This document shows, piece after piece, positions 48,199-57,798 of a stretch of DNA of 64,000 bases. The position numbers and the translations under genes were made by a program. Positions within the stretch are counted from its first letter, which is position 1. Each line of letters starts with the position of its first letter. This stretch comes from JAVJST01 sp965229715. Lineage in GTDB: Bacteria > Pseudomonadota > Alphaproteobacteria > Rhodospirillales > Casp-alpha2. Location of the stretch: assembly GCA_965229715.1 (NCBI GenBank), contig CBDDJL010000003.1, positions 1 through 64,000 of the forward strand. Direction: 5' to 3'. The notes beneath the pieces are model-generated. The model saw nothing but the letters and a program-made list of their open reading frames with translations, did no database searches and was not told where the DNA came from.

Positions 48199-48919
48199 CG
48201 TTCGCTGCCCTGGTGAGGCTCATGAAGACGCCCTCGATATCGGCGGCGCCGGTGCGCTGCAGCAGGTCGGGGACGGTGCCGTGCGCGGCCGCGCGGCCTC
48301 TGGCCATGACGATGACCTGGTCGGAGATGTTGGCGACCTCCTGCATGATGTGGCTGCAAAAGACGATGCAGCAGCCATCGGCCTTCAAGCCACGAATGAG
48401 ATCGTGAACCGAACGGGAACTGCCGACGTCGAGCCCGTTGGTCGGCTCGTCGAGCAGGATGTTTCGCGGCTTGTGGACCAGTGCCCGGGCGAGCGCGACT
48501 TTTCGCATCTGGCCTTTGGAGAACCCGCGTGCGCGACGGTCGATAAATTCCCCCATATCGAGCAGATCGGAGAGTTCGTCGATCCGGCGATGAAGCGCGG
48601 TGTCTTCCATCCCGTGTAGCCGGCCGCAATACCGGACATGTTCGCGGGCGGTCATGCGGGGATAGAGCCCGCGGCTGTCGGGCACGACGCCAAGGCGGCT
48701 TTGCGCGTCAAGCCGGTCGTTCACGGTGTCGAACCCGTCGATGGTTGCCGCACCGGAGTCGGGCCGCAGGACCGTGCACATGATACGGAGCGCCGTGGTC
48801 TTGCCCGCGCCGTTCGGGCCGATCAGTCCGGTAACGAGGCCATCCGGCGCCTCGAACGACAGATCGTCGAGCGCGTGAACGGTGCGAAACGATTTTCGGA
48901 GATTGTCGACCCGTATCAT
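48191..48919 (-). CDS. ABC transporter ATP-binding protein (NatA-like)
   Basis: A 242-residue ABC ATPase. Walker A is GPNGAGKT at 34-41, the signature is the NatA-type variant FSKGQMRKVALARAL near 138-152 (not the usual LSGGQ), and Walker B is ILLDEPTNGLD near 160-170. The switch His is in FCSHIM. It partners the permease that overlaps it. The variant signature and close pairing point to an exporter of the NatAB type. Confidence 0.92.
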   Translation of the reverse strand: MIRVDNLRKSFRTVHALDDLSFEAPDGLVTGLIGPNGAGKTTALRIMCTVLRPDSGAATIDGFDTVNDRLDAQSRLGVVPDSRGLYPRMTAREHVRYCGRLHGMEDTALHRRIDELSDLLDMGEFIDRRARGFSKGQMRKVALARALVHKPRNILLDEPTNGLDVGSSRSVHDLIRGLKADGCCIVFCSHIMQEVANISDQVIVMARGRAAAHGTVPDLLQRTGAADIEGVFMSLTRAANDE

Positions 48920-49016
48920 GAGCAGATTGTTGCCATGTCGCGCGCCGCTGGCAACAACCGAGTCTCGGGATTGCCCGTCCTCGCCGTCGTGCTAGGGTCG
49001 GCAAACGGAGGCGCCG

Positions 49017-49661
49017 ATGACAGACATGAAGAAAAAACTCGACGATGTTTATCAGGCGGGCGGTGACCGCGCCAAGCTGGATGGCGTTTACGACAACTGG
49101 GCAGCGACCTATGACCGCGATCTATGGGCGACGGGAAATCCGTACATCGCCATGATCGTCGGCCTTTGCGGCCGTTATATCGCGGATCGCCACGCCCGCA
49201 TTCTCGATGGCGGTTGCGGGACGGGCAATCTCGGCGAAGTGCTGTTCCGGATCGGCTACGACAACCTGATCGGTTTGGAACCGTCCGACGGTATGCGCCG
49301 CGCGGCCGCCGGCAAGGGGTGCTACCGGGAGATACACGGGTTGCTGCTCGACACGAAAATCGATTTGCCAGCCGAGAGTTTCGATGCGGTCACGGCGGCA
49401 GGCGTCCTGACGGCCGGCCACGCCGGATCCGATGCGCTCGACGGTATTCTGTCCGTCGCGAAGCCCGGCGCGCCGATTATCTTTTCTATTTCTATACCGG
49501 CGGTCGAGGATTTCGGCTTCGGCGGCAAGATGCAAAGCCTATCCCGTGACGGTGACTGGAGCCTTGTCGAACAGACCGAGCCGTTCAGGACTTATCCTTT
49601 CCTCGACGAATACGCCGATCTTCGGCATTGGATTTGTGTCTACCGAAAGGCCGAGCGCTGA
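49017..49661 (+). CDS. Class I SAM-dependent methyltransferase
   Basis: A 214-residue methyltransferase. Motif I is ILDGGCGTGNLGEVL (about 62-76), motif II is DNLIGLEPSDGM, and the region near 130 (SFDAVTAAGVLTAGHAG) is motif IV-like. The N-terminal segment VYDNWAATYDRDL is frequent in small-molecule methyltransferases such as the WBSCR27-like family. It lies one base before the Cys/Met PLP-enzyme gene, so they may act on related compounds. The substrate is not known. Confidence 0.85.
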   Translation: MTDMKKKLDDVYQAGGDRAKLDGVYDNWAATYDRDLWATGNPYIAMIVGLCGRYIADRHARILDGGCGTGNLGEVLFRIGYDNLIGLEPSDGMRRAAAGKGCYREIHGLLLDTKIDLPAESFDAVTAAGVLTAGHAGSDALDGILSVAKPGAPIIFSISIPAVEDFGFGGKMQSLSRDGDWSLVEQTEPFRTYPFLDEYADLRHWICVYRKAER

Positions 49662-49662
49662 G

Positions 49663-50814
49663 ATGAGCAACGAGTCCGACGACCTGAAACCCGAAACCCT
49701 GGCGGCGCAGGCGCTGGGTGTGATCGATGTGGAAACCGGCGCGGTGGTGCCGCCGGTTCATTTCTCAACGACATATCTGCGCGACGACAATTACGAAGCG
49801 ACGGCGTCCCGGAGCTACATTCGCGACCACGGGCCGACCCAGCAACAGGTCGAGGACGTCATTGCGCGGCTTGAAAACGGCCGTGAGGCGATCACGTTTG
49901 CATCCGGTAATGCGGCCTGCACCGCCGGATTTCACGCACTCAAGGCCGGCGACCGGGTTGCCGTTTCGAAAATCGTTTATCACGGGGTCCTGCGCTGGAT
50001 CGAAAGTTTCGCCGCTGAGCGGGGCCTGACCGTCGATTTCTTCGAGCCCGGCGGCGCCGATGCGATGCGCGCAGCGATCCATGAAGGCGAAACGAAACTG
50101 GTTTGGCTTGAGACACCGGCAAACCCGATGTGGACCGTAACCGATATTGCCGAGGCGGCCGATATCGCGCACGAGGCCGGCGCGCTGCTGGGCGTCGATT
50201 CGACCTGTGCGACGCCGGTGCACACCCGGCCGCTCGATCTCGGCGCCGATATCGTCTGTCACTCGGCGACGAAGTTTCTGAACGGCCATACGGACGTCCT
50301 GGCTGGCGTGTTGGTCACACGCCGACCGGATCACGAACTGTGGCTGCGGATCCGCGAACACCGGGTTTACGGCGGCGCGATGCTCGGCAGCATGGAGGCG
50401 TGGCTGTTGATGCGCGGACTTCGGACTCTCTTCGTCCGCGTTCCGAGACAGTCGGAAAACGCCTTGAATTGCGCCCGGCATCTGGCCACTCATCCCAGCG
50501 TGGAACGGGTCTGTTACCCCGGTCTTGAGACGTTTCCCGGGCACGACATCGCCGTTCGGCAGATGCAGGGCGGGTTCGGCGCCATGCTGTCGTTTCAGGT
50601 CAAGGGCAATCGCGATGCGGCCATCGACCGGGTGCTCCGTTGCCGAGTCATCAAGCGGGCGACCTCGCTCGGCGGTGTCGAAAGCCTCATCGAACATCGT
50701 AAAACCAGCGAGGGTCCGTTGACCGATACGCCAGAAAATCTGATTCGAATGTCCGTCGGTATCGAACACATCGACGACCTGATTGCCGACCTCGATCACA
50801 TGCTCGCGGACTAA
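49663..50814 (+). CDS. Cys/Met-metabolism PLP-dependent enzyme (cystathionine beta-lyase / gamma-synthase family)
   Basis: A 383-residue fold-type I PLP enzyme. It has FSTTYLRDDNYEA near the start, TFASGNAACTAGFHALKAGDRV (about 78-99) and the Schiff-base Lys in SATKFLNGHTDV (about residue 207). TSLGGVESLIEHR completes the family. Family members make or cleave cystathionine or split methionine. The exact one cannot be assigned from sequence alone. It begins one base after the methyltransferase stop, which suggests a shared transcript and possibly sulfur-methyl metabolism. Confidence 0.88.
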   Translation: MSNESDDLKPETLAAQALGVIDVETGAVVPPVHFSTTYLRDDNYEATASRSYIRDHGPTQQQVEDVIARLENGREAITFASGNAACTAGFHALKAGDRVAVSKIVYHGVLRWIESFAAERGLTVDFFEPGGADAMRAAIHEGETKLVWLETPANPMWTVTDIAEAADIAHEAGALLGVDSTCATPVHTRPLDLGADIVCHSATKFLNGHTDVLAGVLVTRRPDHELWLRIREHRVYGGAMLGSMEAWLLMRGLRTLFVRVPRQSENALNCARHLATHPSVERVCYPGLETFPGHDIAVRQMQGGFGAMLSFQVKGNRDAAIDRVLRCRVIKRATSLGGVESLIEHRKTSEGPLTDTPENLIRMSVGIEHIDDLIADLDHMLAD

Positions 50815-50827
50815 GCGGGCTTTGCCG

Positions 50828-51811
50828 GTGGAGAGATTGCGCCATTTCGGCACGGCGATCTGGGGCCGGGGCCTTGGAGACAGCCCCGCGCTCGCAGCAG
50901 GATTGCTGATGGCCGCTCTTGCAGTGCTCAGTCTGCAGGACAGCTTCGTCAAACAACTCAGCTACGAACTCTCGCTGTGGCAATTTCAGGCGCTCCGCGC
51001 TTCGATCAACCTCGGATTCGCGTTGATAATCTGCCTTGTCTTCCTGGGCGGATTCGAGCGCCCCCGCAGCTATCGGGCGGTCGGTCTCAGAAGCACCGTG
51101 CACGTAACGACAATGGTGTTTTTCTTCGGCGGCGTGCCGTTTCTCAGTCTCTCGGAAATTGCCGCCGGGCTATACACCTATCCGTTCTTCGTCGCCCTGC
51201 TTTCGGGCACCATGCTTGGCGAACGTGTCGGTCCACGACGGCTGTTCGCTATTGCCGTCGGATTTATTGGGGTCTTGTTGATTTTACGGCCAGGAACCGA
51301 AGCGTTCCGCCCGGTCGCCTTGATGCCGGTATGCGCGGGGTTCTTCTATGCCTTGAGCGTCATGACGACACGCAAGCTTTGCCGCGAAGAACTGCCGATT
51401 AATCTGGCGATCGGCGTTGCCCTCGCATTCATGGCGCTCGGCGTTCTTGGTCTTGGTCTCTTTTCGGTTTGGCACCCCGGCGAGATTGCGATTCGTTGGC
51501 CCTACCTGTTGACCGGGTGGCGTCCGCTCGAAACCTGGATGACCGGCATTATCGTCGTATGCTCGGTGCTCAATCTGGTCGCCAACGTCTCGATGGCAAA
51601 AGCCTATCAGAGTGCGGAATCGAGTTGGCTCGCGCCATTCGATTATACATATCTGATTTTCGCGACGTTCTGGGCCGTCGTCGTGTGGGCTCAGGTGCCC
51701 GACGCCATGACGATTGCCGGTATGGCGTTGATCACCGTTTCCGGCGGTTTCGTTGCCTGGCGCGAACGCAGGGCCGGTCGGGCAGTCGACTTACCCCCAC
51801 GTGGCCCCTAA
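50828..51811 (+). CDS. DMT/EamA family transporter
   Basis: A 327-residue membrane protein with ten predicted helices in two EamA repeats (about 20-150 and 170-310). FVKQLSYELSLWQFQALRASI and EIAAGLYTYPFFVALLSGTMLGERVG are typical. It is a likely metabolite exporter of the drug/metabolite superfamily. The start was set at GTG 50828 just after the preceding stop; a first hydrophobic helix begins at about residue 20 and another start at 50909 is possible. It follows the Cys/Met enzyme gene by 13 bases. Confidence 0.83.
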   Translation: MERLRHFGTAIWGRGLGDSPALAAGLLMAALAVLSLQDSFVKQLSYELSLWQFQALRASINLGFALIICLVFLGGFERPRSYRAVGLRSTVHVTTMVFFFGGVPFLSLSEIAAGLYTYPFFVALLSGTMLGERVGPRRLFAIAVGFIGVLLILRPGTEAFRPVALMPVCAGFFYALSVMTTRKLCREELPINLAIGVALAFMALGVLGLGLFSVWHPGEIAIRWPYLLTGWRPLETWMTGIIVVCSVLNLVANVSMAKAYQSAESSWLAPFDYTYLIFATFWAVVVWAQVPDAMTIAGMALITVSGGFVAWRERRAGRAVDLPPRGP

Positions 51812-51843
51812 AATGCGTCTCCGGGATTGGCGGTACCACTGAC

Positions 51844-52230
51844 ATGAGCGAAACCGACGGCGAAACAGGCAGCGAGGGACTCGACCGCCGGACGTTCTCG
51901 GCAGGTGAAACCGTCTTCAAACAGGACGAGGATGGCGCCGCCGCTTATTTGATCGTCGACGGTGAAGTCGAGGTTTTTCGCGGCAAAGGCGGGCGTGAAG
52001 TCGGGCTCGCGACCCTGGGCCGTGGCGATATTTTTGGTGAAATGTCGTTAATCGACGGCAAGCCCCGAGCAGCGACCGCACGTGCGGTCGGCGATGTCGA
52101 GGTGCTGGTCGTCAAGCCCGATGACATGGACGGTCGTTTGATGCGGCTTGCGGAGACAGACTCGGTCATGCGCCGCCTGATCGACGTTTTCGTCCAGCGC
52201 CTGCGCGGCCAACTGGCGCGGCTGGATTGA
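51844..52230 (+). CDS. Single cyclic-nucleotide-binding domain protein
   Basis: A 128-residue protein that is just a CNB domain: the phosphate-binding cassette reads LGRGDIFGEMSLIDGKPRAA with the conserved Gly-Glu and Arg, and beta strands precede it. It lacks a DNA-binding helix-turn-helix, so unlike CRP it probably regulates by binding a partner protein. The last 30 residues form an amphipathic helix. It ends 11 bases before the start of the SH3-like gene on the same strand. Confidence 0.87.
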   Translation: MSETDGETGSEGLDRRTFSAGETVFKQDEDGAAAYLIVDGEVEVFRGKGGREVGLATLGRGDIFGEMSLIDGKPRAATARAVGDVEVLVVKPDDMDGRLMRLAETDSVMRRLIDVFVQRLRGQLARLD

Positions 52231-52241
52231 GCGGGGTCGAG

Positions 52242-53204
52242 ATGGCAGAGCAAACATCCTCGGCATTCGGTTGGATGATGCGCTATGTCATGTTGCCGGC
52301 GATAGTCGCCATTCTTGGCTTGGTCGCCGTGGGCGGATATTTCGCCTATCGGGATCATCGTATTCGCGCGTTTACAGGCGACGTCCGGCCGTTTCTCGAA
52401 CAACTCGGCCTCGATTTCTCTCCGCGGGCGACGGAGCGAACCAGCAAGGTATTGGTGGATGTCCCGCCGCCGGTCGAGCCGCCGCCGGCTGTCGAAGTCG
52501 ATTCATATCCGCCGGATGCGCTTTATCCGCTCGAGTCGTGGCAGGTCGTCAACGATCCGGCGGGATTCGTCGATTGGGTCAAGGTCGACGGCGAGGTCCA
52601 GCCGATCGACAGCCCGATCCAGGTCGCCCATGGTCAGGTTGTCGAATTTGGCGGCTGGGCCGGTCACCGGCTACTGGGCATGCGGTTTGAGGAAGTACTG
52701 TTGTCGGTTTGCGATATCGTCATCGCCGGCACGCCGGTCGATATCGAGCGCCCTGACATCGCCGCGACCATTCACCCGAACCTGAACATCGCGGGTTGGC
52801 ATGCGAGACTGTTCGCGAGCGATATACCCGCTTGTGCCGACGCGACCATCAGCATCTGGGGGAGACCGCCCGTCGGCACCACGCTGCGGCCGATCGTCGG
52901 GGGGCGCGCCGTAAAGGTTGTCGATAGCGAAAACGTCGATCCTGGTCCCGTTGCAACGGTCATGCATGTGCGACCGGCCGTATTGCCCGAACAGGCCCCG
53001 TCGCCAGTCAGCATACGCCTGGAAATTCTCACCCCGCCGCTGGTTTTGCGCCAATGTGCGGACACGGAATGTCCGCCGCTTGCGGAAACGGCGCAACTTG
53101 TGTTCGAGGCGGTTGTCGTCGAGCGGCGGGATGGTTGGCTGTTACTGCAATCGGCGGCGGGGTCAGGGTGGATTCCGGCCGGTGATGTGGTTCCGGCGCC
53201 GTGA
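52242..53204 (+). CDS. Membrane-anchored SH3-like protein, function unknown
   Basis: A 320-residue protein with one transmembrane segment (about 14-37, YVMLPAIVAILGLVAVGGYFAY), a Pro-rich linker (about 77-88), a long extracytoplasmic region with conserved-looking Cys pairs, and a C-terminal SH3b-like domain (about 268-316, DGWLLLQSAAGSGWIPAGDV). SH3b domains often bind peptidoglycan. The start at 52242 was chosen over a TTG at 52227. It may be translated together with the cyclic-nucleotide-binding gene that precedes it. No family is recognised. Confidence 0.68.
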   Translation: MAEQTSSAFGWMMRYVMLPAIVAILGLVAVGGYFAYRDHRIRAFTGDVRPFLEQLGLDFSPRATERTSKVLVDVPPPVEPPPAVEVDSYPPDALYPLESWQVVNDPAGFVDWVKVDGEVQPIDSPIQVAHGQVVEFGGWAGHRLLGMRFEEVLLSVCDIVIAGTPVDIERPDIAATIHPNLNIAGWHARLFASDIPACADATISIWGRPPVGTTLRPIVGGRAVKVVDSENVDPGPVATVMHVRPAVLPEQAPSPVSIRLEILTPPLVLRQCADTECPPLAETAQLVFEAVVVERRDGWLLLQSAAGSGWIPAGDVVPAP

Positions 53205-53344
53205 AGACGTCCGTTTCGGATGTCAGAATCGGGATGTATCAATACGGCTAGTTGACCGCGGCCTCGGGGCTCGGGCACGTTGGCCGAACCGGCGTTTTCC
53301 GTGTCAGACGGTCGACGCCGGGAATGTTGGAAATGGGGGCCTGA

Positions 53345-54712
53345 ATGGCTAAGGATGCGTCCACGCCCGAGGGCTTCTTCGAAGCCTATCCGGATATCGA
53401 GTTCTTCGACGTACTTGTTTACGACCTGTGCGGCATCATGCGCGGCAAACGGGTCGACCGACAGCAACTCAAAAAACTCTTTGAGGACGGTTTTTTGATG
53501 CCGTCGTCGATTCATCTGCTTGATGTCACCGGTGATAGTTCCGACCCGCTTGGCCGGGGGTTCAGCGATGGCGATCCGGACTATCCGCTGCTGCCGGTCC
53601 CCGGCACACTGGCGCCGGTCCCGTGGGTGGATAAGCCGCTCGGCCAGGTGCTTGCGAGTTTCTACGAAGAAGACAAGACAACGCCGCAGTATGACGATCC
53701 ACGAGCGGTTCTGGCGCGTGTCCTGAGTGTATTCGGCGACACCGGCCTGAAGCCGGTCGTTGCCTGCGAACTGGAGTTTTACCTGATCGACCCCGAGCGC
53801 GGCGAGGGTGGTGAACCGGTTCCGCCGATCCTGCCCAAAAGCGGTAAACGAAGCAGCGGCACACAGGTCTACAGCGTCCACGAGATGGATGAGTTTGCCG
53901 ACGTCCTATCCGATATTGCGGACGCTTGCCGGTCGCAGGGTTTGCCGGCGGGACCTGCTTCCGCCGAGTACGCCACCGGTCAGTTCGAGGTCAATCTGGA
54001 TCATGTCGACGACCCGCTAATTGCCTGCGACCAATCCGCGTTGCTACAGCGCGTGATCCGGGGGGTGGCGGCGAAGCACGGTTATGAGGCGACGTTCATG
54101 GCCAAGCCTTATCCCGAGAGTTCGGGAAGCGGTCTCCATGTTCACTGCAGTCTTCTCGATGGAAGCGGCGTTAACGTATTCGACGACGGCACGGACGCGG
54201 GCACGGAAGCGCTGCGTCATGCAATGGGCGGCATGATGGCGACGATGACGGAAGGCATGGCGGTATTCGCGCCGAACCGCAACTCTTACCGGCGCTTTAT
54301 CGTCAACAGCTACGTTCCCGTCGGTCCTGCATGGTCCTACAACAATCGCTCGACCGCTCTGCGTGTGCCGGGGGGCAGTCACAAGGCGCGCCGGTTCGAA
54401 CATCGCGTCGCCGGCGCGGATGCCAATCCCTATCTGACCATGGCGGCCATTCTTGCAGGCGTTCACCACGGCATCGTCAACAAGATCGATGCGGGCGTAC
54501 CGGCAACCGGGAACGCCGGCAGCGTTGCCGATCCGGATATGCCGCTTTCGTGGCAGCGCGGAATTGACCGTGCGCGCAGGGCCGAAATCTTGCCGGGATA
54601 CTTCGGCGAGCTTTATTGGAATCGCTACTTGCAAACCAAGCAGGATGAACTCGATCGCTTCAACAGCATGATCTCGCCGCTCGAATTTGAATGGTACTTG
54701 CTGACCCGTTGA
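53345..54712 (+). CDS. Glutamine synthetase family ligase (gamma-glutamylputrescine synthetase type)
   Basis: A 455-residue GS-fold ligase. The N-terminal beta-grasp region has DVLVYDLCGIMRGKRVDR, typical of PuuA-like enzymes. The catalytic domain has the Glu pair VACELEFYL, the HVHCSLLDGSG metal/ATP loop near 255 and RFEHRVAGADANPYL. Unlike true GlnA it lacks the adenylylation-loop tyrosine context. It should ligate glutamate to an amine. It leads the rightward cluster with an aminotransferase 29 bases downstream, a pairing used in polyamine catabolism. Confidence 0.85.
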   Translation: MAKDASTPEGFFEAYPDIEFFDVLVYDLCGIMRGKRVDRQQLKKLFEDGFLMPSSIHLLDVTGDSSDPLGRGFSDGDPDYPLLPVPGTLAPVPWVDKPLGQVLASFYEEDKTTPQYDDPRAVLARVLSVFGDTGLKPVVACELEFYLIDPERGEGGEPVPPILPKSGKRSSGTQVYSVHEMDEFADVLSDIADACRSQGLPAGPASAEYATGQFEVNLDHVDDPLIACDQSALLQRVIRGVAAKHGYEATFMAKPYPESSGSGLHVHCSLLDGSGVNVFDDGTDAGTEALRHAMGGMMATMTEGMAVFAPNRNSYRRFIVNSYVPVGPAWSYNNRSTALRVPGGSHKARRFEHRVAGADANPYLTMAAILAGVHHGIVNKIDAGVPATGNAGSVADPDMPLSWQRGIDRARRAEILPGYFGELYWNRYLQTKQDELDRFNSMISPLEFEWYLLTR

Positions 54713-54741
54713 CGGTCGGATGCCGAAATCAGGAGACGCTT

Positions 54742-56112
54742 ATGGAACGCACGCATAACTGGACGACCGAGGAATGGGTCAAGTCCGACCTCGAACACCA
54801 CTTCCACCCGTTCACCGACATCAAGGATATCGAGACCAACGGTATCCGTGTGATGTCCGAGGCCGATGGAATTTATATCCGCGACACAGAAGGCAAGCAA
54901 ATGCTCGACGGCATGGCTGGCCTCTGGTGCACGAACCTCGGTTATGGCCGTAAGGAGCTCGCGCAGGCGGCATACGACCAGATGGTCAAGTTGCCGTTCT
55001 ACAACACCTTCTTCAAATCGACGACGATGCCCTCGACGGAGCTTTCGCAGGTTCTCGCAGAGATGACGCCGGAAGGCCTCAACCATGCATTCTTCGCGTC
55101 CAGCGGTTCGGAAGCGAACGACACCATCGTCCGCATGGTGCGTCATTACTGGAACGTGATGGGCAAGAAGAGCAAGAAGACCTTCATCAGCCGCGAGTAT
55201 GCCTATCACGGCAGCACCATGGCGGCAGCGAGCCTCGGCGGTATGGAAGGCATGCACGGACAGGCCGATCTGCCCTTGCCGGGCTTCACCCACGTGATGC
55301 CGCCCTATTGGTATGTCTACGGCAAGGACATGACGCCCGACGAGTTCGGCATTGCTGCCGCCAAGGCCGTCGAAGACAAGATTATCGAACTGGGCGCCGA
55401 AAACGTCGCCGCCTTTATCGGCGAACCGATTCAGGGTGCCGGCGCCGTTCTGATCCCACCCGCGACCTACTGGGGCGAGATCCAGCGTATCTGCAAGGAA
55501 CACGATATCCTGCTGATCGCCGACGAGGTCATCTGCGGCTTCGGGCGCACGGGCAACTGGTTCGGCTCGGACACGTTCGACATCAAGCCCGATCTGATGC
55601 CGCTGGCGAAGGGCCTGACGTCCGGCTATCTGCCGCTTTCCGCGGTCATGGTGCACGACAAGATCTACGACGGGCTTCGCGACTCAGGCGAGTTCCAGCA
55701 TGGTTTCACGTACTCAGGTCATCCGGCGTCATGCGCCGTGGCGCTGAAGAACATCGAGCTGATCCGCGACGAAGGCCTCGTCGAGCGGGTTCGCGACGTG
55801 ACCGGGCCGCATCTCGCTGCGCGTCTCAAGGAGATTGCCGATCATCCGCTGGTCGGCGAGGTTCGCCATGTCGGCATGATCGGAGCGGTCGAACTGGTCA
55901 AGGACAAGAAGACTCGCACGTTCCATGAACCGATGGGCCGGGTCGGCGGGATTGCGCGCGATCACTGCTACGCCAACGGCCTGATCATGCGGGCATGCCG
56001 AGACTCGCTGGTATTCTCGCCGCCGCTGGTCATCACCGTTGAGCAAATCGATGAAATGGTCGACAAGCTTGCCGTCGCGCTCGACGGTGCGGCGAAGGAT
56101 ATCGGCATCTGA
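54742..56112 (+). CDS. Class III aminotransferase (putrescine/beta-alanine-pyruvate type)
   Basis: A 456-residue PLP aminotransferase. It shows the start HHFHPFTDIKDIETNG, the AYHGSTMAAASLGGM turn, the Asp of LLIADEVICGFGRTG (about 260-275) and the PLP-lysine LAKGLTSGYLPL (about 288-299). It resembles spermidine/putrescine-pyruvate transaminases (SpuC/PuuE-like). The ATG at 54742 follows AGGAG at 54731-54735. It sits between the GS-like ligase and an SDR on one strand, consistent with amine degradation. Confidence 0.9.
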   Translation: MERTHNWTTEEWVKSDLEHHFHPFTDIKDIETNGIRVMSEADGIYIRDTEGKQMLDGMAGLWCTNLGYGRKELAQAAYDQMVKLPFYNTFFKSTTMPSTELSQVLAEMTPEGLNHAFFASSGSEANDTIVRMVRHYWNVMGKKSKKTFISREYAYHGSTMAAASLGGMEGMHGQADLPLPGFTHVMPPYWYVYGKDMTPDEFGIAAAKAVEDKIIELGAENVAAFIGEPIQGAGAVLIPPATYWGEIQRICKEHDILLIADEVICGFGRTGNWFGSDTFDIKPDLMPLAKGLTSGYLPLSAVMVHDKIYDGLRDSGEFQHGFTYSGHPASCAVALKNIELIRDEGLVERVRDVTGPHLAARLKEIADHPLVGEVRHVGMIGAVELVKDKKTRTFHEPMGRVGGIARDHCYANGLIMRACRDSLVFSPPLVITVEQIDEMVDKLAVALDGAAKDIGI

Positions 56113-56113
56113 C

Positions 56114-56869
56114 ATGACAGCTCTGCGTTTCGCCGGCCAAACGGTGCTGATCACCGGCGCGGGCCGGGGACTCGGCCGGCAGCTCGCACTCGACTTCGCG
56201 TGCGATGGTGCACGGGTTGTCGTTAACTACGCCTCGTCTGCGGATGCCGCCAACGAGGTCGTGGAGGAGATCGCGAAGACCGGTGGCGAAGCGACGGCAT
56301 GTCGTGCCGACATTGCCAGGGCCGACGACGTCAACGCCATGGTCGAACAGGCGGTGTCGGCTTTCGGCGGCATCGATATTCTGATCAACAACGCCGGCCT
56401 GAGTATCGACGAGCCGTTCCTCGACATGCGCGAGGAGTCCTGGGATCGCGTCATGGACGTGAACCTCAAGGGACCGTTCCTGCTGTCTCAGGCGGTCGGT
56501 CGTTACATGGTTTCGGCGGGTTACGGGCGGATCGTCAATATCTCGGCAACCTCAGCGATTCAGGCTCGCGCCGGAAATGCAAACTACGCAGCATCCAAGG
56601 GCGGCTTGCATCTTTTGACACAGAGCATGGCGCTGGAGCTGGGTCCGCACGTCACCGTCAACACGGTCGCTCTCGGTTTTGTCGATAGTCGGCTGGTGCG
56701 TGAGTTGTTCACGTCGGAGCAGTTGCAGAAAGCGAGCGATGCCGTGCCGCTGAAGCGGATGACGACCTACGAAGAAACTTCTGCGTTCGTCAGGATGCTG
56801 GCGTCCGACGCGGCAGGCTTCATGACGGGGCAAACGATTCCGTTCGATGGCGGTCGTGTTATGCGTTGA
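56114..56869 (+). CDS. Short-chain dehydrogenase/reductase
   Basis: A 251-residue classical SDR with TGAGRGLG, NNAG, a catalytic Ser in NISATSAI and YAASK (all intact). FabG-like reductases look like this, but the context (ligase, aminotransferase) suggests an alcohol or ketone step in amine breakdown. Its ATG lies one base after the aminotransferase stop, so it is probably translationally coupled. Its 3' end overlaps the convergent deacetylase gene by 11 bases. Confidence 0.9.
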   Translation: MTALRFAGQTVLITGAGRGLGRQLALDFACDGARVVVNYASSADAANEVVEEIAKTGGEATACRADIARADDVNAMVEQAVSAFGGIDILINNAGLSIDEPFLDMREESWDRVMDVNLKGPFLLSQAVGRYMVSAGYGRIVNISATSAIQARAGNANYAASKGGLHLLTQSMALELGPHVTVNTVALGFVDSRLVRELFTSEQLQKASDAVPLKRMTTYEETSAFVRMLASDAAGFMTGQTIPFDGGRVMR

Positions 56870-57767
56870 CCGCGTAGGTCGGCAGTTCGACAGGCCCGTC
56901 ATAGAAGGGAAGATCGTCGACGCGGGGTTGGTAGTCACCAGCATCGATGACCGAACGGACATGGGCAGCGATTCCCTCCATGGTTGCGAACCAGACGCCG
57001 CCTTTTTCGATCATATATTGCAGAAGCCCCTCGACCGCACGTAGCCGTGCGAGACGGCCCGTCACGAACGGATGCCATACGGCGATCCACAAGCCGCCGC
57101 TCTCCCAGGCCGCATCGAACTCATCGCGATACGCGACGATGGCCTGGGATGGCGCCTTCACGGGCATTTCGAAGTTGATATCGCTGTTGTGGACGTAGGG
57201 GGGCCAATCATCCATGCCCCAGTAAGATGGAAGTTCGACGAGGTCCTTGTTACCCGACCGGATCAGGTACGGGATGTCGTCGCCCATCAGCGATGCGTCG
57301 TAGGTAAACCCTTCCTCCAACAGCATATCCAGCGTGTTTTCCGAAAACTTGTACAACGGTGCGCGGTAACCCCTTGGCCGCTGTCCGGTATGGCACTCGA
57401 TGACGTCGATGCTCTTCTGCAGCCAATATCTCTCTTCGTCCTTTGGGCGCTCGTTCGGGTGCTCGTGAACGTAGCCATGATGGCCGACCTCATGGCCGGC
57501 CTTAACGATCGCATCGACGGTGTCGGGGTAGCGTTCGATGCACCACGCCGGAATGAAGAAGGTCTGTTTCAGGCCGTAACGTTCGTACAGGTCGAGAATG
57601 CGGGGAACGCCGACCTTGGGGCCGTATTGCAGTTCGGATGTCGCGGCGAGGCGGCGGAAGGAATCTTCGGGATGGGTCAGATGAATAAGGCTGTCCGCGT
57701 CCATATCGAACGTGATCGCGGCGGCGCACTTGGCGCCGTTCGGCCAGGGTATCGGATTGCTGATCAT
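56859..57767 (-). CDS. Polysaccharide-deacetylase-fold hydrolase
   Basis: A 302-residue NodB-fold metal hydrolase. The catalytic Asp motif is TFDMDAD (about 19-25), the metal His pair is in GHHGYVHEH (about 95-103), the second acid/base region is RGYRAPLYKF and the last motif is WHPFVTGR. This is the cytosolic PuuE/HpPgdA-like branch, whose members hydrolyse small amides or allantoin rather than glycans. No signal peptide is present. It is the last gene of the six-gene leftward operon with an ABC importer, so a small N-acyl substrate is plausible. Confidence 0.87.
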   Translation of the reverse strand: MISNPIPWPNGAKCAAAITFDMDADSLIHLTHPEDSFRRLAATSELQYGPKVGVPRILDLYERYGLKQTFFIPAWCIERYPDTVDAIVKAGHEVGHHGYVHEHPNERPKDEERYWLQKSIDVIECHTGQRPRGYRAPLYKFSENTLDMLLEEGFTYDASLMGDDIPYLIRSGNKDLVELPSYWGMDDWPPYVHNSDINFEMPVKAPSQAIVAYRDEFDAAWESGGLWIAVWHPFVTGRLARLRAVEGLLQYMIEKGGVWFATMEGIAAHVRSVIDAGDYQPRVDDLPFYDGPVELPTYAVNA

Positions 57768-57798
57768 CGATTGTCGCCTTTCTCATTTGCCGGGGCCG

